From: Odontesthes bonariensis
Lineage: Eukaryota; Chordata; Actinopteri; Atheriniformes; Atherinopsidae
Assembly (NCBI RefSeq): GCF_027942865.1
Contig: NC_134528.1
Coordinates: 10,411,586-10,475,585 of the forward strand
DNA length: 64,000 bases
Reading direction: 5' to 3'
Positions 1 to 19,600 of the stretch are shown here, piece after piece (the stretch's first letter is position 1; every line of letters begins with the position of its first letter). The notes below the pieces were generated by a model. The model saw only the letters and a program-made list of their open reading frames with translations. It had not been told where the DNA came from and did no database searches. A program made the position numbers and the translations under genes.

Positions 1-18
1 GCTGTGTTTGGTGTGCAG

Positions 19-3000
19 GAGTACTCAGAGTGGAAGAAAGAAGCCACCGATAACTCTCTGCCCGGGGTCTACATCGGCCTGATGGACTGCCTGAACTCCT
101 TCAGCCGTGTGATCGTTGACTCCACGCAGGAGCTCTGTGCCATGCTGGTGTCCTCGTACATCGAGAAAGTCAAGGAGACGTGCAAAAGCGGTAAGAAAAC
201 CTCTTCAGAATGATGCTGCCTGAAGAAAACGCAACACAACCTGCACTTGGGTACAGCTGTTCAGGCGCTTCTTTCACCATCTGGGCGTGCTCGCACATGT
301 AAAGAATTTTTGAGACAAAATATGCCTCAGAGCGTCATGTGTTCCCTGTGACTCACCTGCTTTGTGTGTGATGCAAATGAGGTCAACGAAAGGAGCGGAA
401 AGACACCAAATACCTGTTTACCAGGAGCGTGCATTTCTGGCCACATGACCGCAAATCTAAATCTTTTCTTTTGTTCCAGAGAAAATGGGAATAAAGACGA
501 CAGTGCAAGCGATTGTTGCAGCCAAACACAACATGTCTATACCTGACCCGGAGACGCGAGCCGACTTCCTCAAATGTAAGTGTTTTTATTTCAGCGAATG
601 TGGGTCGAGCATGCGGCGAGCAGTCCTCAGGTATCCACGGCAACAGAAAGAGATGATGTGAAAAGTGTGAACGAAGACGGAAAGCAAATCATTTTTACTC
701 TGTGCTGGATTGATAAAAGCACTGAGATGACACACAAAATGATGAAAATGAGAAATATCTACTCATTTAGAATCTGATGCATAAAAGATGCAAGTGGAGC
801 GACACACAAGCAGAAAAATGTTTCATTACAGTTCCATCTTTTTGCATGGAAACAGTAAAGTTTAAGTGTATATTAACACAGTTCCTCTCATTCAAATCTG
901 GGACGAGGAGGGTGGTCCATTTAAAGGGATAGTTCGCCTCTTTTGACATGAAGCTGTATGACATCCCATATTAGCAACATCATTTATGAACATCTTCTTC
1001 CCCCCTGCTGCGTCCTGTGAGCAGAGTTCCAGCCTCGTTTTGGTGTTGATGAAGGTAGTCCGGCTAGTTGTCTGAGTCTTAAAAAATAAAGCATTTTGCT
1101 TCTCAAAACAATATGCGTTCAAAAGAGTAATACATTTGCATCACAAAATCGTTCTCCGGGAAAAAGTCAGACCTCACAATTGCTTGGCCCTATTTTCTCT
1201 CCCTTCGTATCACTGCCGCCTGCCGACAGCCGCGCCTGTTACGGTGTTTGCTGCTCGGTCTGCACAGCAGGCAGTGATATGAAGGGAGAGAAAATGGCAC
1301 CAAAAAAAAAAATATCATTTTGTTTACCACCGTCACTTTATTGCTATAAGAATAGGGAAGAAAGGGGATTTAAGTGTCTTGGCTTACAATAGAAGGATAA
1401 AGTCTAAAACATGACAAGAGTATCATAACCTGTGTGAAACTAGTTACATGCCTTACCTACATTGAGCCTGTACGGCAGAAAGTTGAAGGTGTGGCATTTA
1501 TGTGCGGGGCAGGAGTCACCATAAATCTGCGGGAGTCCAGAGCCTTTTACACCACTGCGGGAGAGTCACCTGCAGGTTGGATGTTCTCGCGGGATTTCGA
1601 AGTATCTCGATAATTCAGAAAAAAAATTAGGGGGAGAAAATAGGGCCAAGCGATTGTGAGGTCTGACTTTTTCTGGATGAAAACCCAGACAACTAGCCGG
1701 ACTACTTTTGTCAACGCCAAAACGAGGCTGGAACTCGGCTCACAGGACGCAGCAGGGGGTAAGAAAATGTTCATAAATGATGTTGCTAATATGGGATGTC
1801 ATACAGCTTCATGTCAAAAGAGGCGAACTATCCCTTTAAAGTTACATTAGAAAATCTGTCTCTCAGACTCCCCGTGCAGTTTTCAGATGTAACACGACTG
1901 TCATACAGATGCATGTGTTGTCAAGTTGAAGAGGCCACAAAGATACGAAGTGACCATAAAGCAAAACTTTGTGGAACGGGGCTGGAAACCAAAGCCTTGA
2001 ACTCCGGTATCTCAGCCTCCGAGAGCTCCAGGAAAGTTTAAGGCTATGAAATACATAGTTTTAATTTTCCCTAACTTCTCTCGTGTTGCTTTAAATGGTG
2101 AAATGAAAGTGTAACACGAGCTTGAATGGCCTATGCACGTAATTGTGTGCCAGCATTACATCACTCTTAAAGTGTTGCTTCAGAGCTGATGCGACACAGA
2201 TGTTTTCATTCAAAATGAGCTCTCATTTTAACCGTGCTTTTATGGTTTAAAACCATTCCGTTTCTATTTGTACAGAATCTAAACGGCTTTAAATCTTTTA
2301 CACGTGATCATAATTAACTGATTTAATTCTCAACATTAAGAAGAAACTCTCTTATGTTCCAGTTTAAATCTACCAGCTAGTTTAAAAACAGCCTTCAGTC
2401 GAGCCTCCTTTACACCTCTGAGAGTCTTCATGATTAGATGTTTGTTTGGATCCTTATAGAGCTCCTTATAGAGCTCCCATCTGTGGTTGTGTTTGTTGAA
2501 GTTATAAAATATCTGATGAGTTACTGTAACTGTCCCATAACAGTTGGAACATAAACCATACGAGATGTGTTTTTGCCTCACAAATGAACAAAGTAAACAG
2601 ACTTGTAACCCTGGCAAACACACCGCTGTTTGCACTCCTTCCTCTGATCTTATGAAACATGTCTGACACGTTGAATAATCCTCTGCAGATGGAAACCAAG
2701 TGAGTTTCGATGCCGACACGGCTCACAAGTTCCTCCGCCTGACCGAGGAGAACAGGAAGGTGACTAACACCACCCCCTGGCAGCATCCTTATCCTGACCT
2801 ACCCGAGCGGTTTGAGAACTGGCGGCAGGTCCTGGCCACAGAAAGCTTCTACCTGGGCCGGCACTACTTTGAGGTCGACATCAGCGGCGAGGGCTCGCAC
2901 ATCGGGCTGACCTACAAGAGCATCGACCGCAAGGGCAACGAGAGCAACAGCTGCATCACGGGAAACAACTTCTCCTGGTGCGTCCAGTGGAACGGACGCA

Positions 3001-3290
3001 CCTTCTCCGCCTGGCACAGCGACGTGGAGACCCCGCTGAACGTGGAGAAGTTCACGCGGATCGGGGTTTACGTGGACTACACGCGGGGCCTGCTGGCTTT
3101 CTACGGGGTGACTGAAACCATGACGCTCATCCACAAGTACGAGACGGAGTTCCTGGAGCCTCTGTATCCGGCTTTCTGGCTTCCCAAAAAGGAGAATATT
3201 GTTGCTCTGGTGGCGCCCGGAGAGCCGCTGCCTCTGAAAAGCCCCTCTCCTCCCACCTCACCTGCAAATGACTTTGTTCCACAAACATAA
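19..3290 (+). CDS. trim16: TRIM16-like protein, 3' part (last three coding exons)
   Basis: Coding exons are 19-190, 480-575 and 2689-3290 (stop TAA). Phases join cleanly to 289 residues, and each junction has GT/AG. The first exon ([16 protein letters not shown]...) and the second ([17 protein letters not shown]...) match the distinctive region between the coiled coil and SPRY domain of TRIM16. The last exon encodes a full PRY-SPRY (B30.2) domain with the TRIM16 hallmarks [43 protein letters not shown] and [15 protein letters not shown]16 is a cytosolic/nuclear TRIM protein without a RING, with B-boxes acting in ubiquitin ligation, stress and autophagy responses. The B-box and coiled-coil exons must lie left of the window. 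The C-terminal tail ([13 protein letters not shown]) is proline-rich and not conserved. It is a TRIM16 relative with high confidence; true orthology was not tested. Confidence 0.88.
925..1835. mobile_element. TTAA fold-back MITE family A, copy 1
   Basis: Bounded by TTAA at 921-924 and 1836-1839. The ends are AGGGATAGTTCGCCTCTTTT and AAAAGAGGCGAACTATCCCT. Long inverted arms include ATATTAGCAACATCATTTAT and GTAGTCCGGCTAGTTG. About 320 bp of unrelated sequence (roughly 1300-1625) sits at the hairpin centre. It lies in the last TRIM16 intron. The MNIF(L)PPAASCE and [14 protein letters not shown] frames it creates are not genes. Confidence 0.95.
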
Positions 3291-3514
3291 GCAAAAAGAA
3301 ACAAGAGTACTGTACTGTTACCAGACAACATCTGCAAAGTAAAGGGAAAAATATGAAACTCTTCACATGTTTAACATGTTTACAGCAGATTATTGTTGTT
3401 GCAAAACTACAACTAGTTCATTTTATGTGTGTGTTTGGGTTATATTTATGCTCTCATGTGCCTGAGGGAATACTGTTACTGGAAATGTTCCAATTTTTTC
3501 TTTACGCAAATAAA
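3291..3514 (+). terminator. TRIM16 3'UTR with polyadenylation signal
   Basis: The first good AATAAA after the TRIM16 stop is at 3509-3514, followed by a T/G-rich stretch, which suits a cleavage site near 3530. No transcript evidence is available. Confidence 0.5.
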
Positions 3515-4041
3515 AATGTTTTCATATGGAAACAAAACAGTCTCCTTTGTTCTCAGAGATCTATCGCATGAATGTGACCGCAAACAAACTGGGTGTAGCA
3601 TTTATGAGACCATTTACTATGCACGGGTGACCAAAAAGTCTTAGATAACCTGCTATGCTGTATTTTTATGGAAACCTGAAACCAAAAAATTAAGTAAAAG
3701 TGTCAGAACACAGGTTATTCTGAGCAACAACAAAAAACTGGAATGAAATCCATGTAAAGATCTGGGCCTGCTTTGATAAAAATTATTAGAATCCTCCAAA
3801 CTCAGCTTAAAAACTTCCAAGAGTTTCAGCTTCAGATTTATTTAGGAGTGATTTAAAATTCATTCCAAATGCAAGGAAAACATGTGTCTATGCTTAAATA
3901 TAAACATTTATAACCATAAACACGAAGACGGTTCTTTTAGATGGGAGAATACAATGACGTAGCACGCTTTTGTCACATGACTGCTGCGTACAGTGACGTC
4001 TAACGGAGTATGTAACCAGGAAGAGCCTGATAAAATTCAAC
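3515..4041 (+). promoter_or_regulatory. Intergenic spacer with putative TVP23B promoter
   Basis: About 500 bp separate the TRIM16 polyA signal from the TVP23B start codon at 4042. The last 90 bp hold two CRE-type TGACGT motifs (3955-3960, 3994-4000) and a palindromic GTCACATGAC E-box of the CLEAR/M-box type (3972-3981). This looks like a compact TATA-less housekeeping promoter. Such E-boxes are bound by TFEB/USF-class factors, which would fit a Golgi trafficking gene; that link is inference. Confidence 0.45.
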
Positions 4042-12045
<8,004 letters not shown>

Positions 12046-13639
12046 AGTGCAGCTTTACGATTTTAATGTGCATTATTCTTAATGCTATAATATGAATTCT
12101 TTTACCAAGTGGACAGAAATGTATTGAAAATGAACTTTTTCTCAACATAACGTGACTGCAAATGGTGTTCTTTATCCTCCAAACAGATGTCAGTGGTCTG
12201 TTAGATGTTTTCAGTAACTGAAGCCCAGCAATAAACTGTCTTTAACCCACGCTTCAGCTAAAATGCATGAGAGACAAAAAAGAAATCGACATTTTGATTG
12301 ATGTTTGTGTTGTAGTCTTTCACTTCCCTCAAATGTCTTTAGTTTGTGTTTTTCATTTTCTTTTAAAACGTTTTTGAGCAGTTTGAGAGACTGTAAAGTA
12401 TTCCAGGAGGTTTGTAAATATGTAAGTAAAGAAACTATGTGAAAGACCCTCTTTTGTGCAAATACATTTTTAACGTTTTTCACAAGTGTGGCAGTTTTTA
12501 TTCATGCAGATAAAAATGTAAAGACCCACAAGTAAGAGTTAAATCAATTATTAAATTGCTTCGTAATTTATTTCCATTAGCTCTATGGGCTAAGTTAGAC
12601 CTTTAGTTTGATTTTTAGACATTTTGTTTGGTTTTATTGACTTTTTATTTTGACTTTTTAACGTCTCGACAGCGACTTCCGGCGGTTGTTTTGGTTCATC
12701 ACATCAACCGTTACTGTTGTTTTTAGTAAAACATGGTTATATTCGGGATACTTTTATTAAAACTAGCTTCACAGTGAGAATGAAAAATATTTTATGAACA
12801 ATTAGTGTAAAACCTACGACATTTTATTCGCCAAAACAAAACAAAAAGCTAAATATTTGCTGGATGGAAGAGACGAACACGCCTCACCGGAAGTTGGATC
12901 AGTTACCTTCAAAATAAGGCAAATCATGTTAAATTTTTACAGAGGAGAGCGACTGATTGAGTTAAATGTGAAGAAAAAGGTCACATTAATGAAGTACATT
13001 AAGATTATGTTCGGATGATGACTTTAGATGTAAGTAACGGGTATGGTTTAAGGACAGAACAACATTGTCCACTCTTAATTAAACCTAGTCCCAGTGTATC
13101 TGTAGTGGTTACTTTTATAATCCCTGTCCAAGGGGGGATTTAAAAAGAAAAAAAAAGCGGCTCCATGCCTATACTACTCTATCAGAAACTTAACTTTTTC
13201 ACTATTTCGTTCAGATGTAACATTGCAAATAAAAATCAAACTTTAAATTATATTTATCAGAGATCTGTCCAGAGTTTTACTTTGGATCAATAATGGGCCC
13301 TTAAAACGCTCTGGAATTGACAGAAGTTGGCACATCTTATAGTGTAGGAGTTTTAGTATCAAATATTCAGTAAAGGTTTTCAAACCAGACTAATGTAGGT
13401 CATACAGATTATTTATTTCATACATTTGTCACGAAGCGTCGTCCTTTTATTTTGAAGTTAGGACCGGAAGTGTTTGACTCTTAACGGCTAAATGACCTAG
13501 CTTATCGTCGCTTCCTTTAGCTGTACATAACAGCAGGTTTGGGTCGTCGTTGTAGTCGGGTTTTTTTTATCTTCAAAGCGGGTCTGATAATTGCATTTAA
13601 TCCGCGGGAGACCGTCCTTTGACGGGAATTAGCTCCAGG
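12046..13639 (+). promoter_or_regulatory. TVP23B 3'UTR and EXOC7 upstream region
   Basis: After the TVP23B polyA signal (AATAAA, 12230-12235) the spacer is A/T-rich. ETS-type motifs CCGGAAGT occur at about 12889 and, as ACCGGAAGT, at 13463-13471, which suits a TATA-less EXOC7 promoter. Positions 13113-13510 are repeated in EXOC7 intron 2 (separate entry). No other gene was seen. Confidence 0.5.
13113..13510 (+). repeat. EXOC7-upstream direct repeat, copy 1
   Basis: This matches 15669-16056 at roughly 90% or more by eye, from CGGCTCCATGCC through GACCTAGCTTATCG. It ends about 130 bp upstream of the EXOC7 start codon and carries the ETS-like ACCGGAAGT. It could be a local duplication or two copies of an unrecognised dispersed repeat. 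Confidence 0.85.
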
Positions 13640-16600
13640 ATGATTCCTACCGAGGATGCGTCCGCCAGGAAGCGGGAGATCGAGGAGAAGCTGAAGCAGG
13701 TCAGTCATGGCTGGACAGGAAGAGGCTTCCCAGCGAGCTTTACTGCGTTAAACTATCCCCACAGATGAATACACACGCGTTTAAACACTCGTCGTCGGTT
13801 ATATGTGGGTGCCTGAGATGAGCTGTTTTTCTGTGTGGTGCTACAGGAACAAGAGACGCTGTCATTCATCCGGGAGAACCTGGAGAAGAGCGATCAGCTG
13901 ACCAAAGGCATGGTACGGTTTCACAGTCACTCAGAGATATAAAACGTTTATGAAGGGACAGACCAAGAACAGCCAAGCTGTACTGGATTAAGTAATTTCT
14001 ACTTTTATTTTTTGTGTTTTAAAGTCTTTTACAGTCTCATTGTTGTATATCTGCACACTTAAAGTAGAGATTCCATATTTTTATTATCACAATCTGGTCT
14101 AAATTGGTCCGAATAAAGAGAAAAGTTAAGTCAATTGCTTAGTTTTCTTGAGTTTTAGAGTCTCTCTGCATACCTGGTCCAATGTGGTCTGAATAAACCC
14201 GAAAAACCCAATGTGAAGGGCTGGAAAAGCTGGGCCAGATACTTAAAACAGTGTGTGGAGGAGGTCATATTTATTTAAGCTCAGAGACCTGGTTCTGCTG
14301 TGTGCTTGCATATGAAAATAAAAGTCAAGAGGCACATCGTGTCCAAGTTAATTTCTGGTAGAAATTATACTAAAATCCAACACACATTCAGGATTTTTAT
14401 CATCCAAATTGAACGTAAATGATCTTTCCATGACTAAAAATAAATAAAATGTCATGTAAAAGTGAGCGAGAGTGAAGGAGCTTATGAATAAAGGCCATCT
14501 TTTAAAATAAAAGTCTCTTCTGAAAACAAACCTGTGTCCCCCTCCAGCTTAAAAGAGAAATTAATGAATGAAAAATGAATAAAATAGACGAGCCTGGAAG
14601 ATTGTTATGAAGAATCCCCTCTGTCCAGTGGACATGTGTATTGAGTGGTGGGTAAACTTCCAGCTGAGGAAGATCAGTTCGGAAGTAGGAAGCCGAAATG
14701 ACAGACACCGCCTTACCTTTGCTGATCGTATCGAAAAGACGTCCAGGAAGTCGAATCTGTGTCGTGGATTCCGTGGAAGACTTTGCACTGGACAAAACCA
14801 CGGAGGGCACGAATATTACCTGGGAAAAAATGATGGGATCAGCACCCGTGGAGGATGCTCCTTCTGCTTTTTTATTTGGTGAAAAGAGAAATAAAACACA
14901 GATTTGACACGGAATAATTTGATTTCATAGCTGAAAATTCTGGCTTTGTAAAAATATAACAAAAAAATGAAAACAATAACCATTTTTTGCTTTTATTTTG
15001 GCTTAAATGTGGAAAAATTGACGGAATCGCCCAGTAATTTGCATTTTTTTTAAACAAATACCAGCTTTACAGCTGTTACAGCTGCTGATTGGCGGGAAAC
15101 ACGACCCCAACCCTGTTCCCTGTCGGCTGTGTCTAAGATTCGGAGCATTTACAAACAAAATGGGAAGGTTGTAAAAGGGAAAGCTACAGGACAAAGAGGC
15201 AGGACAGAAAACTCAAAGGAACGTGTCTCAAAATAGAAAATGCACAACAAAAGAAATGAAAAAACAAAGGGGCAGAAACAAGAGTCTGAACCATCACTAA
15301 CACCTAAAGAGAAGCAGACCTGGACCGTGGACGGTTGGATGAAAGTGATATTCAGAGATGAATCTTCAATCTGCTTTGGACAAAGAGATGAAGCTGGAGC
15401 TTTAGTTTGCTGCGGATCCAATGAAACATGGAAAGAAGAAGAAAAACAAGCACATTTCCACCATCATGGCCGATATGGGGTCAGGTTTCACTGGTGGACT
15501 CATTCTATCAATCAAAAGGAGGTTTGGTGATGATGGATGCTGATGCATCTGTCCACAGAGCAAAGAGAGCTCAAACTTTTCTTCAGGAGAGATATATCGG
15601 CTCAATGATCCGACCAGCGAACAGTCCAGATCTCAATCCGAGTTCAGATTTATGGTTGAAACCCGGAATTTTTTTTATTATCCCTATAATATAATTATAA
15701 TTTTTTTTAAAAAGCAGCTCCATTCCTCTACTACTCTATCAGAAACTTAACTTTTACACTATTTCATTCAGATGGACAATTGCAAATAAAAATCAAACTT
15801 TAAATTGTATTTATCAGAGATTTGTCCAGAGTTTTACTTTGGATCAATAATGGGCCCTTAAAACGCTCTGGAATTTACAGAAGTTGGCACATCTTATAGT
15901 GTAGGACTTTCAGTATCAAATATTCAGTAAAGGTTTATAAACCAGACTAACGTAGGTCATACAGATTATTTATTTGTCACAAAGTGTCGTCCTTTTATTT
16001 TGAAGTTATGACCGGAAGTGTTTGACTCTTAACGGCTAAATGACCTAGCTTATCGTGGTCCAAAAAAATGGTCCGTCTGTCAAACTGCTGCAGAAGTCCA
16101 TTTACAGACTGCGATGTGATTTAAACCCCCAGTTTCCTCATGACCCCACAGTGTAAGCATCACATGTCCTTTGTCTCTGATTATGTGAGTTAATAACATC
16201 CAAAAACAGATCAAAAAGTGGCGGCTTAACACCTGGCGCCTGCTTTCAACCCGTGTGGATGTTCTCGTCCCGAAAGGTTTCCATCCTGTCTTCGTTCGAG
16301 AGCCGCCTGATGCAGCTGGAGAACTCCATCATCCCGGTCCACAAGCAGACGGAGAACCTGCAGCGGCTGCAGGAGAACGTGGACAAAACTCTGTCCTGCA
16401 TGGACCACGTCATCAGTTACTACCACGTGGCCAAGGACACCGACAGGATCATCAGAGAGGGGTGAGGACAGCCTCCGTCCTCAGAATGCAAACTGGTAGC
16501 GTGAGCAGTTAAATGAACCATAAACGTGTGTGTTCTGTCGCAGGCCTACAGGCAGGCTCGATGAATATCTCGCTTGTATCGCCAAGATCCAGAAAGCTGT

Positions 16601-19600
16601 GGAATACTTTCAGGACAACAACCCAGACAGCCCTGAACTCAACACAGTGGTACAGTATCAGCCTCTGTCTGTTCCTCTGCAGTGAGCTGAAAATGCTAAT
16701 CCAACAGCCTCATGCAGTGAGCTCAGAGGGGACTATTTAGAGGGGTGGATGGATACGTATGTAGCAGGTTAGCCCATATTTTTAGGGTTAAGGTTAAATA
16801 AATATATGAAACAGATAAAGTTTGGACACTGTGTAAAATGTAAATAAAATACAATGATTTCCAAATCAATATTTTATTCACAATTGAACACTTTTCCAGC
16901 ACCTGGACTCGCATGTCTCCAAAAAGTCGGGACAGCTCCATGTTTCCCACTGTGTATGTGATATATTTTGATCATTTCGGTTTTATCATGACGTGTCACA
17001 TGACTGCTCGAAGGAGCGCACCTTCGCCTGTGGAACACGGAAGCTGAGAGAATTAGGTGTGCTGTTTTTGAAATCTCAAAATGTATCATGTCTGTGCTAG
17101 CTAACGGTATGGTTAGCCCCTGGGTTGAATTGTATTGCTACTGACACCACGGCCAATTCGGTCAAAAGTATTTTGATACACGTTAAGAGCCTCAGGAAAG
17201 GTTAAAAGCTTGCCCGATAGAGCCCGCTTTCATGGAAATCAGTGCAATTGGACAACTTTGCGCAGCGGGCATGAAAATTTCTAGCGGTTTTCCCTTTGGC
17301 AAACTGCTCTGGGTCTCCAACAGATGGGATATGTTTGAAAAATGGCCGGAATTCTCCTTTAATGCCTGAAGCAGAGATGTCTGCAGATTCTCTGGATGAC
17401 AGTCTGAGGAACGTTATTCTGAATTTACTCCACACTTTGCCCATCTTAACTTCTGAGGGACTCTGCCTCTCCAAGGTGCTTTCTTTTCCAGCCTTTTGTT
17501 GCTCCTGTCCTGACTTTTCTGAGACGGCCAACTCCAGATGAATTAAAGTGTCTCATTTTCAACATGTTACATGTTCTCTTGTGAATGAATATTCGGTTTA
17601 TAAGATTTACAAATCGGTACGTTCTGTGGTTCATTTTTCGTTTTGCACAGCCTCACAACTCTTTGGGAATCCGTGTGCAGAAATGTTTCACGCGCTCATC
17701 CTAAGAACACTTGCTGCCTTTCTGCAGAAAGCGCGGTTTGAGAAGGGGAAAGAGCTGCTCGAGGCCGAGTTCCGCAGCCTCTTAACCCGCTACAGCAAAC
17801 CCGTTCCCCCCATCCTCATCCTGGACGCCATCAGCATGGACGAGGAGCTGGAGGCGCCGGAGGACGTGGTGCTGGAACACCTTCCCGAGGCCGTGCTCCA
17901 GGACATCATCTGCATCGCCGGCTGGCTGGTGGAATACGGACGCAACCAAGGTGAGGCCATCTCTGTTGGTTAGTCTGAATGTTGCTGTTGGTTCTCACAT
18001 CTTCTCCAAAACCCTCCGTCGCTTTGATTGTTCACAAAGAACGATCTTATCTGGGCATTAATGCAGTTTATGAATCAGATGTAGAGGCTTAAAGGCTCAA
18101 GCCAACTTCTGAAGACTCAACTAAACTCTTAAAGTCAAGACAGTTAGTTGTGTGTCTGTGCAAAAATAGTCCGATTAATCCAGAAATTTGAGGCAGGATG
18201 AAAGTGTTATGAGTTTGTGTTGATGCATATATGCAGTGTGTATACACAGATATATCACCATCACTCCAGATTACAGATTAAAGTGTTAAATCTTCAAACA
18301 TTCAGGCTGAAATGTGACTTTAATGTAGCCCCATGAATTTATTCTGACGACAACATGATGTCGGATCACATGTTTTACATCACATGAGGAGCGAAAAGAC
18401 CAGAAACAGCAATAAATGTTTCCATTTAACCTGGACTCCACAGCTCCATAGTTGGATAAAACCGTTTAAAACACAAGTCTCATCTTTACTCTGGATATCC
18501 TCTTTTTAAATGACCACGAAGACACAAACTCCATCTTTTATTCGGATTCAGTCCCTCGTATGGCACGCTTCGGCTCTAAATAATCATCATATCATCAGAT
18601 TTAGTTTAATTTAACACTAAAAAAGTCCCAAACAAATGCAGATTTTCTCCTGTTTGTTAAAGACTCGAGTTCCTCCTGGGTTTGTCTCACAGATTCAAAG
18701 TTTGCAGACCGACATACTGTTGTGTTAGTAGTGAATAGACTTTGCCTCTCTAAGGTGCTCTTTTTATACCCAATCATGTTACTGAGCCTCATTATTTACA
18801 TGTTCCTCCAGCTGTTTTTTATAAATAAAGATATACATTCATGAGCAGTTTCAGATGCAACTTAATCAGCTTTGATTTGATTATAGATGCTTGAGTTTCA
18901 AAACTTAATCACATTTTAACTACTGATTTTAACTGATTTTATCCATTGTTCTTATTTCTTTTTTGTGTTTGTTTAAAATTTAAATCGTGCTTTTTATTTC
19001 TACTGTTTTAATGTCTCTGTAAAGCACTTTGAATCACCTTGTTGTTGAATTGTGCTTTACAAATAAACCTCCCTTGCCTAAAAGAGATGAAAAGTATTCA
19101 GAGAAAATGGGAGAATCCCGTTTTATTCTCAAAAGGCCTCCTCTTCTCTCCTCTCCAGATTTCATGAACGTTTACTTCCAGATCAGGTCCAACCAGCTGG
19201 ATCGCTCCATCAAAGGCCTGAAGGATCACTTCCGCAAAAACAGCGCCTCCTCCGGGGTCCTCTACTCCCCCGCCGTCCAAACCAAACGCAAGGACACGCC
19301 CACAAAGAAGGCTCCCAGGAGGCCAGGTCAGCAGCAGACGTGCCTCCATTCAGACATAATCCGCTAAAACTCCACCTCAGACACACGAATCTCAATAACA
19401 AGCATGATTACTGAATGACAGCACTCTGCGAGCACTCGTTACCACATTCAGAGTCTGTTTGATACCATCCAGCCACGTTATTCTGGTTTCTCTGTGATTA
19501 TTCTACACACTGAAGCCCAGTTCACCACCACCGTCTCCCTGTGATTTCACACTCTGCTCTAACCATCCTTCATCCTTTCCTCCTCCATAATCCCTGTGTT

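Noticed and set aside
2799-3366. Several minus-strand frames opposite the TRIM16 SPRY exon
   Set aside because: They are shadows of the real exon with no homology or splice sites.
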